NCBI GenBank assembly: GCA_025506515.1
Contig: CM046445.1
Location: 1,638,131-1,702,130, forward strand
DNA length: 64,000 nt
Source: Flaveria trinervia
Lineage: Eukaryota; Streptophyta; Magnoliopsida; Asterales; Asteraceae
Reading direction: 5' to 3'
Below are positions 51,801 through 62,775 of the stretch, one piece after another; the first letter of the stretch is position 1; the number at the start of each line of letters is the position of its first letter. The position numbers were made by a program, and so were the translations under genes. The notes under the pieces are model-generated. The model saw only the letters and a program-made list of their open reading frames with translations. It did no database searches and was not told where the DNA came from.

Positions 51801-54800
51801 AAAGCATATAATTAAAGAATTGTGTGAATATTTTTCTAGTTAGACAAGAACATTGACCTTACCAAGGCAACCCTTTTGGTTAATCCAGCGCTAGTAAGGG
51901 CGGCAGAGGCAGCGCCCAATATTGTATTGTTTATAGCAGGCTGCACAGCATAATGATCATACAAGCAAATACTAAAAGGTAATTTTACAATTTATAAGTG
52001 GCAGATTTGACCCATTTCAAATTAAACGGGTCGGTTTGGTTGTGTTTATCCTAAGTAAGTCAAAAGAGGGGGGGGGGGGGGGTGTATAAAATTACCTTTT
52101 CAAAACAATAAAGTTCTTATTCGTTTCGACCGAAGTATGTACATGTAAGTGGATTTAATTTTTAAATATAAAATGGGCAAATTTGTTGAGTATTTAAAAG
52201 AGAAATAGGTTGTAAGTGAACTGTATGTATTTAATACAATAATGAATGGGTAAATCTGTTGAGGGTTTTAAAAGAGTGAATATGATATTATGAAATTTAA
52301 AGGGGTAAATGTGAAATTTCTAACTTTGGCAAAAAGTAAAAAACCTACTGAATCCATTATCCAAACGTTTATGTTATTACTGTGATAATATTGTTTATGT
52401 AATAATACTTAAAAAACTAAATATTTATAATAAAGAACTTTAAAAACAGTAAAAAAAAGTGAGTAGGTCAACCCAAATCAATATGTTTCAGCACGTAAAA
52501 AATGATCCGTTTTGACCAAAACTCATTTTGACCCAGTATTCAATCCGAGCCATCTTGCCATTTCTAGTAACTTTGACTTACTTTTGGAGCTTCAGGTGTT
52601 CTTAAAGCAGCATCATAAAAAAGATCCTCAAAAGTTGGAAGCAATCGAAGATCATCAGAATTTGCCAAGATTTTGATTCCATTTTCATTTGAAGAAACAG
52701 CCAACAGCGAGCCATCTTCATTATATCTGATACTTGGGTTTTCCTTCATTGAACAAATATAATCAACAACAATAAGATTTTGTAAACTAATGATCAACAA
52801 ATTAATAAGCTTGTGTATGACTATAATGCTGCTGGCATGAGGCGTGCAACACCTTAATTGGTAAATTTACCTGAAAAATGTGTCAAAATAGAAACAAAAA
52901 TCATTAATGTAATGTTTATAAGCTGATTAAAGAAATATATTTTAAAAAAATCAGATTACCTCATATATGCCCATGGGCCATGTTTTTGTGCTCATATGAT
53001 TAGAATCCACAGTTGAGAATTCTAAAGAAGTATATGTTGAAGCTCTAGGTTGCTTCAAAGCGGCTGTAAATATTAAAAATGAAAATCAGTCATAGCATTT
53101 AGGTAACATGTTTTTGCTTATGATTGTCGGAATATTTATGGCATAATTAAGCAATTTTGAGTAACTGGTTTGATACTAGCTGCTACAAAACTGATTATCA
53201 AAGCGTAGAATAGAAAACAGGTGGCAGATTTGACACAAATGACATTTAACAGATTTAGCTGAAAAGGAAATGGGTCAAATAAGTCGAACGTCGCCCAAAG
53301 TAAATGTATTAATGCATACCTCTTTGTTCATAAAAGAAATTCAAAACGTATGCCCGCCCTGGCCTTTTACAAACCACACTAATAATACCTCGTTCCAACC
53401 CAAAGATGTTTTGATCCATTTAATAACCAGTTTGATACTGCTGCATAAAAATTGATTATCAAAGGTAGACTAATATTACTTATATGCAATTGTTTTACCA
53501 CTATTTTAATCTACTACATCTTTAAAGCACTCAACACCACACAAACAGTATTTCTTAAAACATGTATTACACTTAATTCTTAAAACATGTATTACACTTA
53601 ATTGTTAGATTTTATCTATTATAAGATATCAAATGACCTGGTATAGATGAACCACCAAGACCGACTGCACTACCAAATACACTTGGATGAGGTACTTGAG
53701 GAGGATTAGACATCCAACCAGCGAGTGGCGTTGAAAGAAGACTCGGTGTAGGTTGAAACGGCTGCAAATTTGAAGTTTATGCACCAATTTGGTCAAAATT
53801 ATCAAAATTTAATCAATCTGCCAATAAGAAAAGGCAAAATAAGCCATAATATAAAACTACAAACCACATGGGCACCAAGAGGAAAGCCTCCAGCTTTTTG
53901 TGATTGTCCAAGCAATGAATTATTTGCAGGTGATGGTGTTAGCGCATCATTTGGTTGATCACACGAGTGGTCAACGAATAACGTTCTGATTTCAGGATCT
54001 GCTCTTGGGATTTTACAAAGCTGATGCTGCCAGTTCAAACTTGAACAAAAGATAAAATAATATTAGTCTGATATACATTAACCAACATCCATATAAATAT
54101 ATGATCATGCGGACATGAAAATGTTTATATGGGATACCTTTGATTAACTAGAGATTTAAACCTTGATTATTTAATGTTAGGAAACTGTAATTTGTCACGA
54201 AACAGTGGATTTGCTTCGATAAGCTTCTTGAGCACAACTAACAGTACATCTCTAGCTAATTTTATATCTCCATATCCTGATAATTGCTCGTTTTCCCTTC
54301 AACATAAAAGAAATCAACCTCAAATTCATTCTTTATTTCCATTAAAAATTAAAACTTGAAGTACCTAAAATTCTCCAATGTCAATAATTGAGTTAACTCC
54401 TTGAAAAGTTCTTGATTGTATGAAGCAAATACTTTAAGATCCTTTAAAAGAATCTCTATAGCCTTCGATCGATCACGCCTACATAGAAATGTGATACATT
54501 TATCATCTAAAAGATCATAATCAACCATTAAGTCGATTAATTCGATAAAAAAATACTTACTTATCCAATGCTTCAAGATACTTTTGCTCCCTGAGTTCAA
54601 AATATATCTTCATTGAATACTTATTATCATAGAGTATTGTATAACCAGAAAGATATTTCTCAACATCATCCAAATTCCCATTTTTTACCTCATCCTCAAA
54701 ATACTTCATGTTAAAGAAAACCCCTGATTCTTGTTCCAACCTACAATAAATCCCTACAAAAAAGAGGCAAAATCACACATAAATCATGTTCCATATCACA

Positions 54801-55070
54801 TGTGTTTCAATTTCAACCTCTGTTAACAGAGGTAACATCAACCAACACCTTTGAAGTTTGATCATTCAATATCATGTTATAGCTTATAACTCTCAAAACA
54901 AATACTAAAGAACAAGTGATTAAGTGAATAACAGCATTAAAAAGATTAAGAACCCAATTCATTTACAAAAAAGTGAAATCAAACACTTACTTGTGAGCAG
55001 TTTCCTTAAATTTTTCTTCATCAAGAAACTGCAAGATCAAGAACACTAACTCTCTGTTTAGACAAGACAT
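48898..55070 (-). pseudogene. TOPLESS-related (TPL/TPR) co-repressor relic
   Basis: TPL/TPR proteins are Groucho-type co-repressors: a LisH-CTLH N-terminus binds EAR motifs and two WD40 propellers follow. The first exons (55070-54991, 54740-54561, 54478-54365, 54296-54138, 54039-53865, 53761-53638, 53063-52960) encode the LisH start MSCLNRELVFLILQFL, the CTLH region, NWQHQLCKIPRADPEIRTLF and the proline-rich linker. A TAA at 54167-54169 interrupts exon 4 in frame, after FPNIK. After the linker the coding passes almost directly to RYNEDGSLLAVSSNENGIKILAN (about 52580-52770), so roughly 300 residues of the first WD40 region are missing. The later blades follow (KPKITEEFNDKSKIWKLTEI, WQPSSGIFMTNGVADMNPEE, FHPQDNNIIAIGMDDS, QFHQDQIHFLVVHETQLAIY), ending at the HPQEPNQFALGLSDG exon with its stop at 48898. 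A 2 bp loss in a GT run near 49230 breaks DATVC from TASHL. I infer a non-functional copy. Confidence 0.8.
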
Positions 55071-55487
55071 TGCAATAAGGTTGAAAAATAAGAGTTCAGA
55101 TCAGTAAAACCCAGAAATTGGATCAAAGTTGATGAAAAGAAAACATGTAATCCTTCGAAAAGCAATAATCTTTATGAAAAACAATCACCATATTAACAAA
55201 ACTCCGACTTTTTGAAAAGTTTGAATAATTCAATAAAATTACCGGATAGTTCGTTTCAAAACGGTTTCTTAAAAGTAAATAAGAAAAGCTTTTTTTAATA
55301 ATTTTAAAAACGTATATGCACTTTATAAATGTAAATTGTTATTTTTTTTTTGTGTGGTCCAGTGTTGTTTATTATAACTATTAAATAAAAACTGTTTTTA
55401 GAAAAATAAAAAGAATCGATTTCTAAAGTATAAAACACGCTAAAAATGTGTGCATTCTTAATTGGATGATAAGTAGCGGTGCTTATT
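55071..55487. other. Upstream flank of the TOPLESS relic
   Basis: AT-rich sequence with no recognisable gene. It would include the former promoter of the minus-strand TOPLESS-related relic. Confidence 0.4.
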
Positions 55488-56999
55488 GGGTATTTCTAAA
55501 TGCATCCTAGTCTAGTTTCTATTTCCACCTTAGTCTACTACATTAAATGTATTCACTAACTTTATTGATAATCTAACAATTTGAAAATTTAAAAAAATTA
55601 ATACAGTTAATAACGTTATATCTGAACAAATTTAATACGGTAAACGACTTGATATTTGAACAACATTAATAAATTTTTTAACATTATACATCTCTTTATT
55701 GGCAAATGAAGAAGCCATCATGATCGGTACTCGTTCTTGCTGAAACACTTTGAAAGCAGGTTGTCGGAACACTTGCAAATCAGGAAGCTCACACTGTGTA
55801 GTCGGGACGCTCGCAAATCAGGAAGCGAGGTTCTTAGTTGGGGAAGAAAAAATACGTAAAGTAAAGTTGTTGTCTTTCAAAATTGATTATCAAAATAAAC
55901 TTATATATATATATTTAATTATTTTTTATGTACCTGTATCTACCACCTCTCTAAGTTTTTATATATTTTATTCTAATTTCACAATATAAAGCCGGTTCAT
56001 GTATGTACCATTTCTTTTAATTTTTTAATTATAACAAGTGATATATAATATTTTGTGTATAGGTTTACACAAAAAAGGATGGCAAGTAGATCAATATTTT
56101 TAACTGATGAGGTATAATATTTGGTTTTTTTTATATAAAGTATTAGATAATTGGTTTATTTATTATTATTATTTGTTGACAAACTTTTTCTCAATTTAAT
56201 GTGTTTAGATCTCGTGAAGATCTAATAAATTGGGTGCAAAACGTAGCACGCTCCATCGGTTTTGTTGTTGTTATTAAACGATCAAGGGTAAACTACATTG
56301 GCTACTTGTCTAAAATTGTATTTGGTTGCGAGCGCGGCGGTGTATCTTTAGTAAAAATACAAGCGATCCTAATAAATATATTGGAAGTAAAAAATTAATT
56401 GTCCATTTGAATTGGTGGGAAAGTATTCAAAGACGCATGATGTTTGGGAGCTAAGAATCGTACGTGATGAACATAATCACCCACCCGCATCGTATATGGA
56501 GGGTCATGCATAGCAATGCGATTGTCCAATAATGAAACTCGTATGGTGCAATATCTAACAAGGTTAAATGTAAAACCGTGTGATATTCTGACAACATTGA
56601 AGAAGCAAAATGAGAATAATGTGTCTTCTTTAAAGACTTTATACAATGTTCGTCATAGGTTTCGAAAGATAGAGAACGATGGTAGAACCCCAATGCAGAA
56701 TCTTATGTACATTTTACAAAATAAATGATACATTTTTGTGCATCGTGAAAACAACACTACTAAGGAGTAGAGGTGTACAAACCGGTTTGGGGGCCCAAAC
56801 CGGTTCGGGTCCCAAACCGAAACCGTTTGGTCAAACTCGGTCAAAACCGGTTTGGCCCCAAACCGGTTCGGGTTCAAACCGGTTTCAAAAGCTTAAAACT
56901 CAAACCTGTCAAACGGTTTGAGTCGGTTTGGAACCGGTTTGGGTCGGTTTGGATCCGGTTCGGCCCAAACCGGTTTTTTTTTGTTTGTTATATTCAAAC

Positions 57000-57385
57000 A
57001 AAATTTTAAACTTTTAATTAAAACATAAATATTTATAACATTTTATATAATTTATATAATTTAAAACAATTTAAATAATTTATAACATCTTATAACATAT
57101 ATAAAACAATTTATATTATTTAAACATTTTATAATATTTATAACATTTAATACATTAAACAATTTAAACATTTAAACGATTTAAACATTTAAACAATTTA
57201 TAACATTTATAAACATATATATATACTATTTATTAACATTTATAAACAATTTAAGCATTTTAACAATTAATAACATTTATAAACAATTTAAACAATTTAT
57301 ATCATTTATAAACAATTTAAACATTTTAACAATTTATAACATTTAAAACATTTAAATAATTTAAACATTTAAAAGTAAACATTTA
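57000..57385. repeat. AT-rich tandem array inside the hAT element
   Basis: Irregular repetition of words such as aacatttataaacaatttaa, located 3' of the transposase gene. Confidence 0.8.
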
Positions 57386-57422
57386 ACATAGTCGTTTCTT
57401 CGTTCGTATTATACTTGTACGT

Positions 57423-59509
57423 TTATTCCTCGCCACCAGAACCGGAACTGTTACGAAGGTAGTCATCATATACCACTTCATCATCAGTCTTTCCTGGTGT
57501 CAATCCGCTCTTTATCTCGTCCTCGTATAATTCTGCTTCGTATTCAAGTTCTCCTTCAAGCGATCATTTGTCTTGTACTCTTTCCGCGGCATCCAAATAA
57601 TCTTTCAAGCAAATTGGCATTTCAACTGCTTGTGGAGTGAGTCGAGTTTGTCTTATTGATATAATCCTGCCACTAACAGAAAAAGCAGATTCCGAAGCTA
57701 TCGTAGAAGCTTGGACGGTTAGTAAATCTCGGGACATGGTGGATAGGATGGGAAATTGATCTTCCTAACCTTTCCACCAAGCCAACAAGTCAAAATTTTT
57801 AAATTCATGTGGAGTCATGGTCAATAAAAAGTTTGTAAGACCATACTCCCGAGTTCACTACTCGGAGTGTTAGCACGTTGATGTTTATTACATTCATCCC
57901 TTAAAGTATTATATAAATCAAACATTGGATCATTCGAACATTCGGCATTTGTTGCATGCCTTAAAGCATCATGGATTTGTGATGTTTCCCTATATTTTAA
58001 TAAATAAACATCATACATTTGTTGTAATTGTTTGTTGAAATTAGCTTTTAAAGTTTGACTATACATTGGTTTACCAACTTCTAAATCCAAATTAAAAGTA
58101 ATTTTATAAAGTAAAGTTTCAACCCCCGATAAATTTAAACAAGGGTTTAAAGCAGCGGCACATGTAATAACGGAAGGCATTTCTTCAAAATATTTTTTAA
58201 GTTTTTCTTTCATTGGGGGTATCATATCGGAATAAGGTCTACCCCTACACGACAGTTCATTTAATTTTGAAGTCATTAAATAAATTTGGTGTAGTACCAA
58301 TGGACTCGTTGGGTAATAAACTCCAGAAAGACATGTAGTTGTTTTTTTAAAAACATGAAGCATTTTTGTTACTTCTTCGATGATGGCCCAACCCGATGGA
58401 TGGTAAGAATTTGCCTTTCCCCGACTTACCAAACTATTATGAAAGGCTATTAAACTTTCTTTTTGTTCAATAGCCTTTTCAAACATGTTACATGTGGAAT
58501 TCCATCGTGTTGGTACGTCCCAATTCGGACCTAAACATTTAGTATTTGCGTCTTGACAAAACTTACGATATTTAGTATATCTTTGGTTGTTACTAAAAAT
58601 ATCACGTAACATTCTTTTAAAACAATCTTTAACTGTTTCAATCGTTTTTAAACCGTCTTGAACGGCTAAGTTTATGATGTGCGCAACACATCGACTATGA
58701 AAAAACACACCCTCACATATTGGTTTATATTTTAATTTCAAATGATCTATCGCAAGAGTGTTGTTTGACGCATTATCAAAAGATATAGAAAATATTTTGT
58801 TTTCTAATTTATACGTTTGAATAACTTTATCCATAAGATAAAAAATGTTTTGGCCGGTGTGAGGATAATCAAACAATTCAAACGCAATCGTACGTTTCAT
58901 CATTTGCCACGAATCGGGTTCAACCCAATGGGTGGTGACACAAATGTACGAGTCCGGTGAACCGTGAGGTGTCAACCAAACATCACTAGTTAAGTTAACA
59001 CCAGTTTGTAAATTTTCAAAATAAGATATTAATTCATTTTTAGCTTTTTTCCACATTTTTAAACAATCTCTTCGAAGAGTAGCACGACTTACATTGGTGT
59101 AACGTGGTTGGAGAGTTCGTTGAATGAGTCTAGTCAAATGTTTGTTGTCGAAATGTTTGAATGGCAAGCTTTCTTGAATTACAAATTGCGCCATTTGCTC
59201 CCGCACCGCATCAACATTATAAGCCCAAATATTTTCTTCGTTTGTCATCGAAGCTTGACCTTGAGAAGGTTCACCTTTTAACGCTTTACAATATTTATTT
59301 GCAATATGGTTTTTCAACGTTGTGTTTGCATCTTTTTTGAAAAACTTATGACAAAACTTGCACCGAGCCTTGTTTGGACCGCTAGCCATTTGACATAAAT
59401 CGTAATTACACCATACTTCGGGGTTCCTATTCGTAGGAAGGATTGCTATCACCACGTTGCTTGAAGACGCTTCACAACCAACGGATGATTGAGCACTTGT
59501 TGAAGCCAT
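57423..59509 (-). pseudogene. hAT transposase, recently inactivated
   Basis: The first 562 codons are open (59509-57821). They begin MASTSAQSSV and contain a BED-type zinc finger (RCKFCHKFF then LKNHIANKYC), the RNase-H-like core NLTSDVWLTPHGSPDSYICV, FSISFDNASNN and a cysteine/histidine region CVAHIINLAVQDGLK. One lost base near 57843 shifts the frame. The remaining C-terminus, including the hAT dimerisation segment VQASTIASESAFSVSGRIIS, is readable with a TAG at 57765-57767 and a TGA at 57564-57566, and ends at a TAA at 57423. The defects are few, so the element is young, but this copy cannot make a full protein. Confidence 0.88.
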
Positions 59510-61094
59510 TTCAGAGATTTTTGTGAGAGCGTTTTTTAGAGCGTTTTAAACGAAAGTATTTGTGGAGAGCGTTTTTTAGATTTTTGAGAGTAAAGAGTGT
59601 TATAAGTTGTTGTGATTCAACCAAAACATCAAATACATATATATAGTAACCTAGTGGGGGTATAATGGTAAAAAGGATCAAAAAAGGTCAAAAATAAAAA
59701 AAACGGCTATATAGCCGTTGAGTAACAGTAACCGGTTTGAAAACTGGTTTGGAGGACCGTTTGGAGGACCGGTTTGGAGGACTGGTTTGAAACCGGTTTG
59801 GAGGACCGGTATGAAAACCGGTTCGGTTTGAAATCGGTTTGACGCTTGGAAAGGTTAAACCGATTAAGAACTGGCGGTTCGGGCCCGGTTTGAAACCGGT
59901 TTAGGCCAAACCGGTTTGGGCCTCAAACCGGTTCTGGTTTTTTTGGCCGAACCGGTTCCCGAACCAGTTTTTTTGGCCACCTCTACTAAGGAGTTGGAAG
60001 AGTTATTTTTCATTCATCCAACCTCATTAAGTATCTGGCAAGCATTTCCTTATGTGATGATGATGGATGCCACATACAAAACAAACAAATATAATTTGCC
60101 TTTTCTTGAAATTGTTGGTGTTGCTTCTACAAATAAGACAGGTTGTATTACGTTCGCATTCATGAACAAAGAAAAGGCTGAAAACTACATATGGGCATTA
60201 ACTCAATTGAAGTTGACTATTAACAAATCTTTTTTCCCTCGTGTTATTGTTACGGACAGAGATCTAGCTTTAATGAAAGCATGCGCAGAAGTGTTTCCAT
60301 AAAGTAATCATTTACCTTGTAGATGCCATATCGAAATTGACATAATAAAGCATTGCAAGCCACGTATTAGATCACAGAAAACATAGGTTTCTTTTCTTCG
60401 AAAGTGGAATACATTAGTTGCATCTCCAACAAAGACTTCATACATGGAAAATTAGGCAGACCTTAAAGCATTATTATCTGATTATCCAGGTATTTTTCTT
60501 GTATATATTGGAAAGGTCCAAAAAAGATTCATCACCATAATATGATTACAACTGCACATGTGTATGGTAACCATTATGTGATGGTAAAGTTAGACGGAAA
60601 GTACCCTATGCCTTGCATTTCGGCATATTGGGTTCGTCATAGAGCTGTCTCTGCAGATGGATGGCAAGACATGTACATGCAACGTCTAGAATTGTATAAA
60701 CAACTCAATCCTTGTAACCCCACTAAACCTTTTTTAAACATTGAGGATTAGTTATTAATTTTTACCTCTTATATATTTTTTATTTGTCAAAGATATTTAT
60801 ATAAACAATACCAATTAGTTTGCATTAATATACGTGAGTTTTTAGTTTTAAAAACCAATGACTTAGGTATTGGTATAAGATATTATTTTAAACATATGCT
60901 TAAAATATTAATGAATGTATTATAAAAATATTAATTAATTTGCATTAAATGGTTGTATCTAATGTGAAAATCATAGTCTAATATTAGTTTTCATTAAATG
61001 GTGGTATTTAATAAAGATTCTATGAACAATGATTAGATAATAATAATAATAATAAGCTAGGTATTAGTAGACTAGGGTGCATAGATCAACACCC

Positions 61095-62704
61095 AAAGTT
61101 GTAACCAAATGCGCTTATGATGAATAAGCGGGACCCATGAAGTCATCTGGCTGTGTATTCATGTTATTTGTTTTCATCAATGTTTTCGTATTGAACTTTG
61201 AACCGGTTGTCTTACTGGTTTGGTGGTCGAACCGGATTTAACTATATTTTAATTATATATATATGTAATTAAATATAAGTAATTTATATATTTTTTATAG
61301 TTATATATAAAACTTAACTATATTTGTATATCTGGCATACTAATTTACGGTTTAATACCCTGTTTTTACCCATTAAAAAAAAAACAAAACTGGTCCGAAC
61401 CAGTCCGACCAGCGGTTCGGGACGAACCGGCCGGTTCGACCACTAAAAAATGAATCACACCAGACCGGAAACGGCACCGATTCCCGATCGAACCGTGACT
61501 ACCTTCAACAGTCTCAATCCTCAGATAGCCGGCTCCGCCGCTGCTGAAAATCACCTCTTAAAGTATGGTTCTCGAGAGCAATATGCATATTTCGGGCACT
61601 CGGGTCAGGTATTATCTAATATCTTATATTCTTTATAACTAATAACAAACTCTATCACATAATTGAATACCCGCTACATTTCTCCTCTCGAGTGTTTCAA
61701 GTAGTACTAGTTCATTTCTGATTCATTTCTCATCCGTAAACACACGTTATAATATATAAAAATAACATTAGATGAAATTATGATAACACAAGTCAAATCA
61801 ATTTATTTATTTATTATTCTATTGTCGTCTAAAATTGAGAGTATGCACCGGCTTGTAAATCCTCACACAAGTACACTAAATCAACCTTATTCTTGTCATT
61901 TCCACTTTACTTATAAAATATTATAATAAAGATGTTGAGTTATATTTATTATAGTCATGTCTAAAATGTTGATTATATTTTAATCAATTCATGAAGATAA
62001 ACATCAAATCATTAAAAAAAATGTAATTATCGTTATTTTAGGCAATGAAAATTTTTTGTCATGATGATTCTATTATGATGCTACAAAATTAATGGAGATG
62101 TTAGAAAGGGTTTTTAGTGGTGCTATTAAAAAATGGAATATTAAAGTCTTGTATCCTCTCGTTATATACAAGTATGAAAAGGGAATCGTAATTACTCGTT
62201 TTACTAATCAGTAGTTACCTTTACATCCATGAAATAAATGTTAAAGATCTTTTTAAAATATTTAATTATTTGTTCATTTACGTATTGTTTGTATGTTTCT
62301 TAATCAAAAAACAAGTTACTTTTGGTAAAAGAGGGTCAAAATAAATTTGTAAACGTAGGAGTAACCATGAATAACACGACATGAAACTAATCAAGTTGCG
62401 AAAGACATATTTAACACACCATGGGTTTAAACTTAAACACTTATCACCATGGGTTTAAACTAATCAAGTCCCAATCCATTAACGACATTTATCACAACTC
62501 GTCATCATGCAAATCCATTTACAACCCACTTAACTCACTATTACAAACCATAAACTCGTGTAACATGCTCACAACCCATAAACTCGTGCAACACACTTAC
62601 AACCGGCCGAGTCGTTTACCTATTTAGACGGTCGAGCCACATGAGTCATGTTGGGATTCACCCGTTCCGGTAAACACCTTTTCTAAAAGCAACAAAAACT
62701 AAAA
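61095..62704. other. Intergenic; ACCGG-rich repeat and short unassigned frame
   Basis: About 61190-61445 is ACCGG/CCGGTT-rich and resembles 15605-15915, suggesting a repeat family. Next, 61450-61611 reads MNHTRPETAPIPDRTVTTFN and continues to a plausible donor (cgggtcag then gtatta). I do not recognise it and found no partner exon. The remaining stretch to 62704 shows nothing I can assign. Confidence 0.4.
62698..62704 (-). terminator. Pol III T-tract terminator of tRNA-Gly
   Basis: On the minus strand the tRNA 3' end is followed at once by TTTT and then AGTTTTT, the standard RNA polymerase III termination signal. Confidence 0.75.
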
Positions 62705-62775
62705 TGCACCAGCCGGGAATCGAACCCGGGTCTGTACCGTGGCAGGGTACTATTCTACCACTAGACCACTGGTGC
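62705..62775 (-). tRNA. tRNA-Gly (GCC)
   Basis: A 71 nt cloverleaf on the minus strand: the acceptor stem GCACCAG pairs with CTGGTGC, the D-arm region is TGGTCTAGTGGTAGAA, the anticodon stem GTACC/GGTAC encloses loop CTGCCAC with anticodon GCC (62743-62741), and the T-arm is CCGGGTTCGATTCCCGG. The A box and B box promoters are intact. It is followed by TTTT (62701-62704), the pol III stop. No intron. Decodes GGC and GGU. Confidence 0.98.

Larger units (their letters stand above)
56768..59985 (-). mobile_element. hAT transposon (3218 bp) with 8 bp target duplication
   Basis: The termini are tagaggtg (56768) and cacctcta (ending 59985), perfect 8 bp inverted repeats that continue imperfectly. 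The target duplication ctaaggag is exact at 56760-56767 and 59986-59993. Both subterminal regions (56780-56975 and 59735-59960) are dense in aaccggtt words, which may be transposase-binding sites. An AT-rich tandem (acatttataaacaatttaaa) fills 57000-57380. The element encodes a hAT transposase on the minus strand. Confidence 0.95.
56201..60751 (+). pseudogene. MULE transposase pseudogene
   Basis: The left part (56205-56767) begins SREDLINWVQNVARSIGF and VVVIKRSR, a MULE/FAR1-type N-terminal domain, with frame breaks and stops. The right part (59986-60300) has ELEELFFIHPTS, then MMMDATYKTN (first catalytic Asp) and RVIVTDRDLALMKA (second Asp), then broken sequence (NHLPCRCHIE). A tail at 60542-60751 has YGNHYVMVKLDGKYPMPCIS and DMYMQRLELYKQLNP. 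The right-hand frame resumes the left-hand one (VHRENNTT then KELEEL) if the hAT element and one copy of its target duplication are removed. Several stops show it is dead. Confidence 0.8.
55488..61094. mobile_element. Decayed Mutator-like element (MULE), split by a hAT element
   Basis: The left terminus gggtatttctaaatgcatcc and the minus-strand right terminus gggtgttgatctatgcaccc (61094 back to 61068) match at about 21 of 27 positions when extended through tagtcta. Transposase remnants lie between them on the plus strand. No clear 9 bp duplication is visible next to these ends. The whole is 5.6 kb, of which 3.2 kb is the inserted hAT element. Confidence 0.6.

Noticed and set aside
56679..57009. 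Plus-strand frames with repeated GPKPVRVQTG-like units
   Set aside because: The repetition reflects the AACCGGTT subterminal arrays of the hAT element, not a repeat protein.
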